Positions 1-7,155 of a stretch of 15,133 bases of DNA are shown piece by piece. Each line of letters starts with the position of its first letter. The stretch's first letter is position 1. The position numbers and the translations under genes are program-made. This DNA is from Gemmatimonadota bacterium (GTDB taxonomy: Bacteria > Gemmatimonadota > Gemmatimonadetes > Gemmatimonadales > GWC2-71-9): positions 7,460 through 22,592 of the forward strand of contig QHTX01000174.1 of the NCBI GenBank assembly GCA_003220975.1, read 5' to 3'. The notes beneath the pieces are model-generated. The model saw only the letters and a list, made by a program, of their open reading frames with translations, did no database searches and was not told where the DNA came from.

Positions 1-596
1 CGCCGGGTGACCGTGTCGAGCGTGACGAGTCGCGTGCGCGCGTGGGGCGACGAGCCGGGCTCGTTGAACCCGATGTGCCCGCTCTTCCCGATCCCGAGGA
101 GCTGGAAGTCGATGCCCCCCGCCGCCGCGATCGCCTGCTCGTACGCCGCGCAGTACTCGGCGAGCGCCTCACGCGGCACGCTCCCGTCGGGAATGTGGAC
201 GTGCTCGGGCCGGATGTTCACGTGCGCGAACAGATTCTCCCACATGTAGCGCCGATAGCTGTGGGGGCTGTCCGGCGGCATCGGGTAGTACTCGTCGAGG
301 TTGAACGTCACGACGCGCGCGAAATCCACCTCGCCCGCCCGGTGGCGGCGGATCAGCTCGCGATAGATCCCGAGGGGCGTGCTGCCCGTGGCGAGGCCGA
401 GCACGCACCGCTCCCGCTCGGCGGTCGCGCGGGCGACGACCGCGACGATCCGGTCGGCGAGCCGCCGGGCGAGATCGTCGTGGTCGGGGACCGCGACGGT
501 GCGGAGCCGCTCGCGATCGCGTGCGCCGGCGACGACGTGGCTGAGCTCCGCCGCGTCTCCCGTGACCTGGCCCTGCTGCTCGCTCGGGGGCAACAT
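1..596 (-). CDS. nagB: Glucosamine-6-phosphate deaminase, N-terminal part (cut by window edge)
   Basis: Cytoplasmic enzyme converting glucosamine 6-phosphate to fructose 6-phosphate and ammonia, a step in amino-sugar and peptidoglycan/chitin sugar catabolism. I read 198 residues from ATG at 596; the C-terminus lies beyond position 1. Family signatures: phosphate-loop region GLATGSTPLGIYREL (about 67-81), FNLDEYYPMPPDS (98-110) with the probable catalytic base Asp101, and LGIGKSGHIGFNEPGSS (167-183) with His174 and Glu179. In E. coli NagB the residue two before the catalytic His is Asp141; here it is Ser172, as I recall for the long NagB-like proteins that often carry a C-terminal PIG-L deacetylase-type domain. 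The roughly 35-residue N-terminal extension before VAVPDHDDLA also fits that long subtype, but its C-terminus is not visible. No Shine-Dalgarno precedes the ATG; a -10-like TATTCT ends 10 bases upstream. Family assignment is very secure; subtype is inference. Confidence 0.95.
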   Translation of the reverse strand, partial: MLPPSEQQGQVTGDAAELSHVVAGARDRERLRTVAVPDHDDLARRLADRIVAVVARATAERERCVLGLATGSTPLGIYRELIRRHRAGEVDFARVVTFNLDEYYPMPPDSPHSYRRYMWENLFAHVNIRPEHVHIPDGSVPREALAEYCAAYEQAIAAAGGIDFQLLGIGKSGHIGFNEPGSSPHARTRLVTLDTVTR

Positions 597-606
597 AGCT
601 GCACGA

Positions 607-634
607 AGAATACGTCCGGCCGGCGCGCCGGCAA
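607..634 (-). promoter_or_regulatory. Candidate nagB promoter, near-leaderless
   Basis: On the minus strand TTGCCG (634-629) and TATTCT (612-607) are separated by 16 bases and match four of six and five of six sigma-70-type consensus positions. The -10-like box ends only 10 bases before the nagB ATG, and no purine-rich ribosome binding site lies between, so the transcript would have a leader of only a few bases. A 14-base perfect palindrome (619-632) overlaps the spacer and part of the -35 and could be an operator, although such GC palindromes are frequent in this sequence. Confidence 0.4.
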
Positions 635-671
635 AGCTATCCCCTCGCCGAGCCGGGGGGTGTCAAGCAAA

Positions 672-705
672 CGGCCGGCAGCCCGAGAACGACGGGCGCC
701 GGCCG
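672..705 (-). terminator. Rho-independent-type terminator after the cupredoxin lipoprotein gene
   Basis: Positions 672-685 and 693-705 form a 13-bp GC-rich stem with a single bulged base (680) and a 7-base loop. On the minus strand it begins about 25 bases after the stop codon at 731 and is followed by TTTGCTTGACA, a modest U-tract. It would insulate the lipoprotein gene from nagB downstream. The pairing is read directly; termination activity is inferred. Confidence 0.7.
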
Positions 706-730
706 CTGTGCAGCTGTGCGATGCTCTCTC

Positions 731-2041
731 TTACTGCACGACCACCCGGCCCGTCATTTGGACCCCGTGCACGAGGCAGTCGTACGTGTAGGTCCCAGGC
801 GAGGTGAACGTCACGGAGTAGCTCTTGCCCGCTCCGGTCATGATGCTGCTGTTGTTAAAGCTCGGGGACCCCGTCGATTCCACGCCGTGGGAGAGTGACC
901 CGACCCATTCCCAAATGACCGCGGCGCCCGCCGGAATCGTATCGACCGCGGGGTTCTGGGATCCGTTGTGAACGCTCTTAAAGAAGACGTTGTTGTAGAT
1001 GTCGCCGCCGACCTGCACCGCTAACGCGCCGGTTGCCGTGAACCCGACGGGGGAGCCGGCGAGTCCCGGTGTCCTCGCTGTGTCGGTCTGGGTACCGAGG
1101 GTTGGACCGAGCGTGCGCGTAGTGCTTGCCACGCCGTTCGAGCCGGTGGTCGTGTTCGTCGGGTTCACCGAGCCGCCCCCGACGCCCACGGACCAGGTGA
1201 CCGGCACCATGGGCACCACGTTGCCGTGACTGTCGTGCACGATCACGCTATGCGGCGTGGGGAGAGCGGTGTTGATCATCCCCGTTTGGTTGTCGCCGCC
1301 GTTCTTGGCGATCTGGGTCGGAATGCCGGGCAGTGCCGTGGATGTGAGCGTGACGGGCGAGCCGATCAGGCCGGCGACCGTGGCTTGCACCGACTGCGCG
1401 CCCGCGGTGGACCCGAACTCGTGCGTCACGACGGCGATCCCGTTGATGTCGGTCACGCTGGTCGGCGTGGAGACCGCACCCCCGCCGACGGTGGCCGCCC
1501 AGTGCACCGACACACCCTGGACGGGATTGCTGTTCTGGTCCGTCGCGATCACTCGATACGGGTTCGGTAGGGTCGCGAGCACCGTGTCCGTCTGGCCGTC
1601 ACCCGAGCCCGCTGGGGTCTTGGCGAGCTGAGTCGCGCCCTGGATCTGGGCCGTCGCGTTGAAGCTGACGGGCGAGCCGGTGAGGCCCGTCCTCGCGGCC
1701 GTCGCAGTCTGGGCGCCGGCGTTGGCCCCGAGGGTCCAGGTCGCCGTGGCGATGCCGTTCGCGTCGCTGTTGCTCTGCGGGGTGATCGACCCGCTGCCCG
1801 CCCCCGGCGTCCACGTGACCGTCACCGCCGCCACAGGGTTGTTGCTGGCGTCACGCACGATCACGGCGAGTGGCGTCGCGAGGGCCTGGCCGGCCGGGCC
1901 GACCTGATTGTCACCGTCGTTCGTGGGCGCCTTGGCGATCTGGGTCGGCGTCGGGCCGGGGCTGCCCCCGCCGCCGCCGCACGCGATGCTGATGATTGTC
2001 GTAGCGAGTGCCGCCAAGCGGGACCGACGGGAGAGCGCCAT
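731..2041 (-). CDS. Lipoprotein with three Ig-like repeats and C-terminal cupredoxin domain
   Basis: The 436-residue product starts at ATG 2041, preceded by a good ribosome binding site (GGAGGT, 6 bases away). Residues 1-20 are a signal sequence ending ISIA before Cys21, a plausible lipobox, followed by a Gly/Ser/Pro linker. Three tandem Ig-like repeats of about 100 residues (33-136, 137-241, 242-341) each open with TQIAK or TQLAK, contain NPV or NVV and a [VT]xW strand, and end GSPVxFxAT; they resemble Big-type invasin/intimin domains. Residues 342-436 look like a plastocyanin/azurin-type domain: His385 in SLSHGV, then Cys422, His425 and Met429 in CLVHGVQMTG, the four type-1 copper ligands. 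It is probably a surface- or periplasm-exposed copper electron-transfer or sensing protein on a stalk. The partner is unknown. A longer reading upstream of 2041 has no support. Terminator follows at 672-705. Confidence 0.88.
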   Translation of the reverse strand: MALSRRSRLAALATTIISIACGGGGGSPGPTPTQIAKAPTNDGDNQVGPAGQALATPLAVIVRDASNNPVAAVTVTWTPGAGSGSITPQSNSDANGIATATWTLGANAGAQTATAARTGLTGSPVSFNATAQIQGATQLAKTPAGSGDGQTDTVLATLPNPYRVIATDQNSNPVQGVSVHWAATVGGGAVSTPTSVTDINGIAVVTHEFGSTAGAQSVQATVAGLIGSPVTLTSTALPGIPTQIAKNGGDNQTGMINTALPTPHSVIVHDSHGNVVPMVPVTWSVGVGGGSVNPTNTTTGSNGVASTTRTLGPTLGTQTDTARTPGLAGSPVGFTATGALAVQVGGDIYNNVFFKSVHNGSQNPAVDTIPAGAAVIWEWVGSLSHGVESTGSPSFNNSSIMTGAGKSYSVTFTSPGTYTYDCLVHGVQMTGRVVVQ

Positions 2042-2074
2042 GCCGCACCTCCGGGTGTCGCGAGGAGAAACCCC

Positions 2075-2080
2075 ATAATA
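2075..2080 (-). promoter_or_regulatory. Candidate -10 box for the cupredoxin lipoprotein gene
   Basis: TATTAT on the minus strand lies within GGGGTATTATG, 33 bases before the ATG at 2041, leaving room for a leader of about 26 bases that contains the GGAGGT ribosome binding site. No convincing -35 is seen at 16-18 bases. The same 11-mer recurs before the DUF5679 gene at 8055-8060, which strengthens the call. Confidence 0.45.
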
Positions 2081-2103
2081 CCCCAGGCCGACCGCTCCGT
2101 TGC

Positions 2104-2134
2104 TTGACTGGGCGGCGGGGGCGTCGCATATGTA
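2104..2134 (+). promoter_or_regulatory. Weak candidate promoter for the histidine kinase
   Basis: TTGACT at 2104-2109 is close to a -35 consensus. The best downstream partner is CATATG at 2127 (17-base spacer, three of six matches) or TATGTA at 2129 (19-base spacer). The rest of the divergent gap 2042-2222 shows no other structure I can support. Confidence 0.25.
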
Positions 2135-2222
2135 GTACGCGCCCCCCACTTTCAACGGATGCACCATCCGGACCGGCTCCCTTTGGCCGGCCGCCGGGTC
2201 GGAGTGTCCGCAGGGAGCCGCG

Positions 2223-3352
2223 GTGACGCGACCGGAGACGTACGCCGAGGGCAGGCGGGAAGTGCTGCGACAGGCGAGCCGGGCTCTCGGCGGCCTACCC
2301 GTGACGGTATGGGAGGTCTCGGCGCGCGCCGAGCCGGAGCCGCAGGCGACGAGCGACGCGGTACCCGCCCACCACGCGACCAACCTGGACGTCGATGCGA
2401 CGCTGCGGCGCTGGCAGATCCCCATCGTCCAAGGGAGCCGCTGGATCGGCAGCCGGGCGGCGCCCGAGGGCGCCTGGGTTATCGCACCGGTGCGGCTGCG
2501 GCCGCCCGCGCCGCCGCCGGACGGGCGCGAGCGCCGCAGCCGCGAGCGGCTGACCCTGGAGCTCGCCGGTTTGTGCCTCGGCTTGCTCGACCGGCGCGAG
2601 CCGACGGAGGGCGCTCCCGCGCCCACCCGGCGCGCCGATCCCCTGCAGGACATGACCACGCTGCCGGGCATCATCGCCCACGAGCTGTCGAACCCTCTCA
2701 CCGCCGCCCGCGCGGGGCTGCAACTGGTGATGGAGGCGGTGGGGCGCTGGACGGAGGTGGCGGCGGGACGGCGTCTGCAGCTGCTGGACGAGCTTGGGCA
2801 GGTGATCGAGGACATCGACCGGACGGTGAACTTCCTGCGGGCCGTCAAGGATCGGGCGCGGGGCACCCTGGCCCGCTCCGAGCGGTTCGACGCGGTGCGC
2901 GTAGTACGCTCCTGCTGCAGGAGAAGCGGATCCCCCTCGAGTTCGACTCCACCGTGGAGTGCGTCTATCTGCGGGGCGATCCGAACGCGCTGTACGATCT
3001 GCTCGTGAACCTGATCCGCAACGCGGCGGACGCGAGCATCGTGCGGCAGGCGCCGATCCGCGTGGGCCTCGCGCAGGACGTCAACACGCTCCATCTCACG
3101 GTCCGGGATGAAGGATCGGGCATTCGCGCGGAGGACCTTGAGCGCATTTTCGAACCGGGCTTCACGACCAAAGAGTTCGGCGAAGGGAGCGGCATGGGGC
3201 TCGTGGCGGTGCAGAGCGTCGTGCGGAACATGTTCGCCGGGAGCATCGCGGTGGACTCGAAGCTGGGCGCCGGGACGACCATGAGCGTGAGGCTCCCGAT
3301 CCCGCCGCAGCGTTCCGTGGATCAGCGCTCGGAGACCGAGGCCGCGCCCTAA
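2223..3352 (+). CDS. Cytoplasmic sensor histidine kinase, broken by a one-base frameshift near 2910
   Basis: Start is GTG 2223 with AGGGAG five bases upstream. The first frame gives an N-terminal region of about 140 residues that could be a divergent sensory domain, then a DHp H-box AHELSNPL with phosphoacceptor His153 and the dimerisation helix through VRVVRS. The ATPase half continues in the -1 frame: N-box NLIRNAADAS, G1 box DEGSGI, F-box-like FEPGFTTKEFG, and G2 box GSGMGL, ending TAA 3352. Restoring one base near 2905-2916 gives a continuous protein of about 376 residues of normal kinase layout. No transmembrane segment or signal peptide is seen, so the kinase would be cytosolic. No adjacent response regulator gene is present. 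As written, the first frame stops at 3008 without an ATPase domain. No slippery heptamer is visible, so a sequencing error or a recent mutation is more likely than programmed shifting. Confidence 0.85.
2905..2916 (+). other. Frameshift site in the histidine kinase gene
   Basis: Conserved kinase sequence switches here from the frame starting at 2223 to the frame one base behind it. One missing base, for example in the CTCC run at 2909-2912, restores VRVVRS joined to LLQEKRIPLEF. The total 1130-base span becomes divisible by three with one added base. Confidence 0.8.
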
Positions 3353-3413
3353 CGATTCGCCCCGTCCGCGCGTAGCGAAGGGGTACCCTCTCCCTGCAAG
3401 CGAGGACCTCCCC

Positions 3414-4952
3414 GTGAATCGGATCCGTTGCGTGACGGCCGGTGCCGCGCTGGCCCTGCTCCTCTCCCGTGCCGCCCCCGCCCAAGAGCTCACCGTGGAC
3501 ACGGCGGGCGCCGGCGCGCTCATCGATCAGGCGCTCACCCACTCGGAGGTGATGCAGAACCTCGCGCACCTGTCCGACGTCATCGGGCCGCGCCTCACCG
3601 GCTCGCCCGCCGCTCGCGCGGCAAACGACTGGACGCTGGAGCGCTTCCGGGCCTACGGCCTCGACGCGCACCTCGAGGCGTGGCGGTTCGGCGGCACCTG
3701 GACGCGGGGCCCGATGTGGGCCCGGCTGATCGCGCCGCGGCCGCATGCCCTGACGGCGGCGAGCTGGGCCTGGGCGCCCGGGACGGGCGGTCGCCCCGTG
3801 CGGGGGCCGGTGGTCCGGATCGACGCGACGACCCCCGACAGCTTTGCGGCATCCCGCGGCAAGGTCCGCGGATCGTGGGTCATGCTGCGGCCACCGACGT
3901 TCGTGTGGAACAACGACGGCCCGCCCATGACCGCCGCCGATTCCCAGCACCAGCGGGACTTCTTCCGCAACGTGTTCGCGCCGTTCCGCGACGCGGATTC
4001 GACCACGCGGGCGCGGATGCAGCAGTTCGGCAACGACCTCCCCTACCTGCTGCGCCGCGCGGGCGCGCTCGGCATCGTGCTCGACGCGGGGAAGGAGCAC
4101 GCCCTCCTCAACATGAGCGGCTCGCCGAACCGCGTGCTGCCGCTGCCCCAGATCGTGGTGGCGCACCAGGACTACGCGCTGTTCGACCGCCTGCTCGCCT
4201 CCGGCGTCACGCCGCGGCTCGAGGTGAGCGTCCAGAACACGCTGACCACGGACTCGGTCTCCCAGTGGAACACCATCGCCGAGATCCGCGGCATGGAGCA
4301 CCCGGGCGAGGTCGTCATCGTCGGCGCGCACCTCGATTCCTGGGACTTGGGGACCGGCACGACCGACAACGGCACGGGCGCGATGTGCACCCTCGAGGCG
4401 GCGCGCGTGATCGCGCAGTCGGGGCTGAAGCCCAAGCGGACCATCCGGTTCATACTCTTCACCGGAGAAGAAGAGGGGCTGATCGGCTCGCACAAGTACG
4501 CCGAGGCGCACGCCGGCGAAGCCGACTCGATCCAGGCCGTCATCGTGCTCGACAACGGTACGGGCGCGATCACGGGACAAGCGCTGCAGGGTCGCACCGA
4601 CCTGGAGGGCCTGTGGCGCGCGATTCTCGCGCCGGTGGGGCGGCTGGGCGCCGACTCGGTCGTGAACCGCAACAAAGGCGGCACCGACCATCTGTCGTTT
4701 CTGCCCTACGGCGTGCCCGGGTTCAACTTCAACCAGATCGAGCGGGGGTATAACCACACGCACCACTCGCAGTCCGACACGTACGACATGGCGCTCCCCG
4801 GCGACCTGATGCAGGCCGCTGCGGTCATGGCGGTGTCGGCCTACGAGCTTGCGAATCTGCCGGGGATGATCCCGCGCGGCGAGAAGTCCTCGCCGCAACC
4901 GGTGCAGGCGGTGAAGGTCAGCGACAGCTTGCTGGTGAGAAAGACGAGATAA
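3414..4952 (+). CDS. Secreted M28 family zinc metallopeptidase (carboxypeptidase Q/PGCP-like)
   Basis: The 512-residue product hydrolyses peptides as a two-zinc exopeptidase outside the cytoplasm. GTG 3414 is preceded by GAGG at eight bases, and residues 1-23 form a signal peptide ending APAQ. An insert with PA-domain character (about 110-285, including RRAGALGIVLDAG) splits the catalytic fold. Zinc and catalytic motifs of M28 are present: GAHLDSWD (His306), TDNGTGA (Asp318, bridging), TGEEEGLIGS (Glu352 general base, Glu353 ligand), VIVLDNGTGA (Asp380), and HHSQSDTYD (His451). All five expected metal ligands are therefore intact and the enzyme should be active. Length and layout fit plasma glutamate carboxypeptidase-like relatives, which prefer dipeptides or N-terminal residues; the exact specificity cannot be read. 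It stands alone, 61 bases after the kinase and convergent with the VOC gene with only 9 bases between stops and no room for a separate terminator. Confidence 0.93.
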   Translation: MNRIRCVTAGAALALLLSRAAPAQELTVDTAGAGALIDQALTHSEVMQNLAHLSDVIGPRLTGSPAARAANDWTLERFRAYGLDAHLEAWRFGGTWTRGPMWARLIAPRPHALTAASWAWAPGTGGRPVRGPVVRIDATTPDSFAASRGKVRGSWVMLRPPTFVWNNDGPPMTAADSQHQRDFFRNVFAPFRDADSTTRARMQQFGNDLPYLLRRAGALGIVLDAGKEHALLNMSGSPNRVLPLPQIVVAHQDYALFDRLLASGVTPRLEVSVQNTLTTDSVSQWNTIAEIRGMEHPGEVVIVGAHLDSWDLGTGTTDNGTGAMCTLEAARVIAQSGLKPKRTIRFILFTGEEEGLIGSHKYAEAHAGEADSIQAVIVLDNGTGAITGQALQGRTDLEGLWRAILAPVGRLGADSVVNRNKGGTDHLSFLPYGVPGFNFNQIERGYNHTHHSQSDTYDMALPGDLMQAAAVMAVSAYELANLPGMIPRGEKSSPQPVQAVKVSDSLLVRKTR

Positions 4953-4961
4953 CGTGACGCC

Positions 4962-5435
4962 TCAAGCCTCCCGCAGCAGGTCTTGCAGATCCAGCGGCTC
5001 CGTTCGCATGGCGAGCGTCCCGTCGGGCGCGCGCGGCCACTCGCTCGCCGGACGGTCGCGGTACAGCTCGACGCCGTTGCCGTCCGGGTCGCGCAGGTAG
5101 ATCGCCTCGCTCACGCCGTGGTCGGCCGCACCTTCGAGCGGCACCCCCGCCTCGAGCACGCGCTGCAGCGCCGTCGCCAGCGCCCGCCGGTCGGGATAGA
5201 GGATCGCGAAATGGTACAGGCCGGTCGTCCCTGGTGCGGGCTGCGGGGCGCCGCGCCCCGCCCAGGTGTTCAGGCCGATATGATGGTGGTAGCCGCCCGC
5301 CGCCAGGAACACGGCGTCCCGGCCGTATGTCGTGGTCACCTCGAAGCCCAGGACGTCGCGGTAGAAGCGGAGGGCGCGGTCCAGGTCCGACACGGTCAAA
5401 TGGACGTGGCCGATACGGGTTTTCGGATCGATCAT
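4962..5435 (-). CDS. VOC (glyoxalase/extradiol dioxygenase fold) metalloprotein
   Basis: This 157-residue protein has two beta-alpha-beta-beta-beta modules: GHVHLTVSDLDRALRFYRDV (9-28) opens the first and GLYHFAILYPDRRALATAL (72-90) the second. Candidate metal ligands are His12 (or His10), His75 and Glu123 in GNGVELYRDRP, the pattern of glyoxalase I and catechol 2,3-dioxygenase-like proteins. The motif YLRDPDGNGVELYRD resembles CatE/YfiE-type proteins, so an extradiol dioxygenase-like role is possible, but substrate cannot be deduced. I chose ATG 5435 because residues before it in a longer frame are encoded by the heptanucleotide repeat at 5437-5512 and look like translated repeat. No clear Shine-Dalgarno lies upstream; the repeat begins two bases before the start. 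It is divergent from pruA, and co-regulation with proline catabolism is only a guess. Confidence 0.88.
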   Translation of the reverse strand: MIDPKTRIGHVHLTVSDLDRALRFYRDVLGFEVTTTYGRDAVFLAAGGYHHHIGLNTWAGRGAPQPAPGTTGLYHFAILYPDRRALATALQRVLEAGVPLEGAADHGVSEAIYLRDPDGNGVELYRDRPASEWPRAPDGTLAMRTEPLDLQDLLREA

Positions 5436-5436
5436 G

Positions 5437-5512
5437 TTGCGGATCTCGGATTGTGGATTGCGGATTGGACCGAACAGACGCGATTCCGCAATCCGCAATC
5501 GGCAATCCGCAA
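5437..5512. repeat. Inverted pair of heptanucleotide-repeat arrays filling the VOC/pruA divergent gap
   Basis: The left arm (5439-5466) is four tandem 7-mers of the type GCGGATT (GCGGATC, TCGGATT, GTGGATT, GCGGATT). The right arm (5483-5510) is four complementary-type 7-mers (ATTCCGC, AATCCGC, AATCGGC, AATCCGC). Bases 5437-5466 pair with 5512-5483 in a 30-bp stem with five mismatches and a 16-base loop (5467-5482). It is AT-richer than its surroundings and sits exactly between two start codons. It could form a cruciform or act as a binding platform for a regulator. It looks like the AATCCGC-type intergenic repeats scattered in some environmental genomes; that comparison is from memory. Confidence 0.85.
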
Positions 5513-5513
5513 T

Positions 5514-5519
5514 TAGATT
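5514..5519 (+). promoter_or_regulatory. Candidate -10 box for pruA, leaderless geometry
   Basis: TAGATT matches the -10 consensus at four of six positions and ends seven bases before the pruA ATG at 5527. The intervening bases contain no good Shine-Dalgarno. The box directly abuts the right arm of the heptad repeat, so the repeat would cover the -35 region. Confidence 0.35.
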
Positions 5520-5526
5520 TGACCGG

Positions 5527-7155
5527 ATGAACGCCACCCCCCGTATTCCGGTTCCAGTGAATGAGCCGGTGCTCAGCTATGCCCCCGGCTCGCCCGAGCG
5601 CGCCGAGCTCAAGCGGACCGTCAAGGACCTGTCCTCGCGCCAGATCGAGATCCCCCTCGTCATCGGTGGCAAGGAGGTGCGGACGGGGAAGACGGTGGAC
5701 GTGGTGATGCCGCACTGTCACCGCCACGTGCTCGCGAAGGTGCACCAGGCAGGGGCGGCGGAGGTGGAGGCGGCGATCGCCGCGGCGCGCGCGGCCTGGC
5801 GCGAGTGGGCGACGTGGGGCCTGGAGCAGCGCGCCGCCGTGTTCCTCAAGGCGGCCGATCTGCTCGCGACCCGCTACCGGCCGATCGTGAACGCCGCCAC
5901 GATGCTCGGGCAGTCGAAGACGGCGCATCAGGCGGAGATCGACGCCGCGTGCGAGCTGATCGATTTCTTTCGCTTCAACGTGCACTACGCCGAGCGCCTC
6001 TACACCGAGCAGCCGCTGTCGACGCCCGGGGTCTGGAACTACATGGACTACCGGCCGCTCGAGGGCTTCGTCTACGCGATCACGCCGTTCAACTTCACGT
6101 CCATCGGCGGCAACCTCCCCACGTCTCCGGCGATTATGGGCAACACCGTCGTGTGGAAGCCGGCGGCCGCGGCCGTCCTATCCAACTATTTCGTCATGAA
6201 GCTGCTCGAGGACGCGGGGCTGCCGCCGGGCGTCGTGAACTTCGTGCCCGGTCCCGCGGCGCGGGTCTCGGAGCGGGTCGTGGCGGACCGCGCGTTCGCC
6301 GGGATCCACTTCACCGGCTCGACCGAGGTGTTCCAGGCGCTGTGGCAGCAGGTGTCCGCGAACCTGACGTCCTACGCGGGCTACCCGCGGCTCGTGGGGG
6401 AGACCGGCGGCAAGGATTTCATCGTCGCGCACCCGAGCGCCGACGTCGACGCGCTCGCGACGGCGCTGGTGCGCGGCGCCTACGAGTACCAGGGACAGAA
6501 GTGCAGCGCGGCGTCGCGCGCCTATGTCCCGGACGGCCTCTGGGCCCGCCTGCGCGCGCGCGTGCTCGAGATGCTGGCGGAGGTGAAGGTGGGCGACCCG
6601 GCGGACTTCCGGAACTTCATGGGCGCGGTGATCGACCGGAAGGCCTTCGACAAGATCAGGGGCTACCTGGAAGCGGCGCAGCGAGCGCCCGGCGTGACGC
6701 TCTTGTTCGGCGGCGGCGCGAGCGACGCGGACGGCTACTTCATCGAGCCGACCCTCATTCAGACGGAGGACCCCCGCTACCGCACCATGTGCGAGGAGAT
6801 CTTCGGGCCGGTGCTGTCGCTGTACGTGTATCCCGAGGCCCGGTGGACCGAGACCCTGCGCCTCGTGGACGAGACATCGCCGTACGCGCTCACCGGCGCG
6901 ATCTTCGCGCAGGACCGGCGCGCGGTCACAGAGGCCCAGAGCGCGTTGCGGTTCGCCGCCGGCAACTTCTACGTGAACGACAAGCCGACCGGCGCCGTCG
7001 TGGGGCAGCAGCCATTCGGCGGAGCGCGCGCCAGCGGCACCGACGACAAGGCGGGAAGCCTGCTCAACCTGATCCGCTGGGTCAGCCCCCAGGCGGTGAA
7101 GGAAACCTTCGTCCCGCCGCGGAGCTTCTCCTACCCGTTCATGGCCGAGTCGTGA
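5527..7155 (+). CDS. pruA: L-glutamate gamma-semialdehyde (1-pyrroline-5-carboxylate) dehydrogenase
   Basis: NAD-dependent cytosolic enzyme oxidising glutamate semialdehyde/P5C to glutamate, the second step of proline degradation. The 542 residues match the stand-alone ALDH4-type P5C dehydrogenase in length and order: FVYAITPFNFTSIGGNLPTS (cofactor-binding segment), HFTGSTEVF, GETGGKDF with Glu292, the catalytic Cys326 in YQGQKCSAASR, KVGDPADFRNFMGAVID, EEIFGPVLSLYVYPE, and VGQQPFGGARASGTDDKAGS near the C-terminus. Residue choice around the active site is closer to the mitochondrial ALDH4A1 type than to the bifunctional PutA type; no proline dehydrogenase domain is fused or adjacent here. ATG 5527 was chosen because a longer in-frame reading runs through the heptad repeat. 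The ATG lacks a Shine-Dalgarno and probably starts a leaderless message. The stop overlaps the next gene by four bases (GTGA), implying translational coupling. Confidence 0.97.
   Translation: MNATPRIPVPVNEPVLSYAPGSPERAELKRTVKDLSSRQIEIPLVIGGKEVRTGKTVDVVMPHCHRHVLAKVHQAGAAEVEAAIAAARAAWREWATWGLEQRAAVFLKAADLLATRYRPIVNAATMLGQSKTAHQAEIDAACELIDFFRFNVHYAERLYTEQPLSTPGVWNYMDYRPLEGFVYAITPFNFTSIGGNLPTSPAIMGNTVVWKPAAAAVLSNYFVMKLLEDAGLPPGVVNFVPGPAARVSERVVADRAFAGIHFTGSTEVFQALWQQVSANLTSYAGYPRLVGETGGKDFIVAHPSADVDALATALVRGAYEYQGQKCSAASRAYVPDGLWARLRARVLEMLAEVKVGDPADFRNFMGAVIDRKAFDKIRGYLEAAQRAPGVTLLFGGGASDADGYFIEPTLIQTEDPRYRTMCEEIFGPVLSLYVYPEARWTETLRLVDETSPYALTGAIFAQDRRAVTEAQSALRFAAGNFYVNDKPTGAVVGQQPFGGARASGTDDKAGSLLNLIRWVSPQAVKETFVPPRSFSYPFMAES

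Noticed and set aside
619..632. Perfect 14-base GC palindrome upstream of nagB as an operator
   Set aside because: Kept only as a note in the promoter entry; short CG palindromes arise often at this base composition and no second copy was seen.
42..791. 249-codon plus-strand open frame at the window start
   Set aside because: It lies antisense to nagB, which has conserved motifs throughout; no family features are visible in it.
2905..2916. Programmed ribosomal frameshift in the histidine kinase
   Set aside because: No slippery heptamer or following pseudoknot is visible, and histidine kinases are not known to need one.
731..3523. Very long minus-strand open frame (930 codons) reaching across the histidine kinase gene
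   Set aside because: Only the part from 2041 has protein-like sequence with a signal peptide and ribosome binding site. Upstream residues are Arg/Ser/Ala-rich and antisense to a clear kinase; high GC keeps the frame open.
3162..4898. 578-codon minus-strand open frame opposite the M28 peptidase
   Set aside because: Composition is Arg/His/Gly/Val-rich antisense shadow; the plus strand carries all M28 catalytic motifs.
5436..5537. N-terminal extension of the VOC protein through the heptad repeat
   Set aside because: The extension is translated repeat with no homology to VOC proteins; family similarity begins just after Met at 5435.
5805..7151. Long open frame inside pruA in the same frame as the HmuY-like gene
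   Set aside because: Arg/Gly-rich out-of-frame shadow; real HmuY-like sequence starts only at the GTG at 7152.
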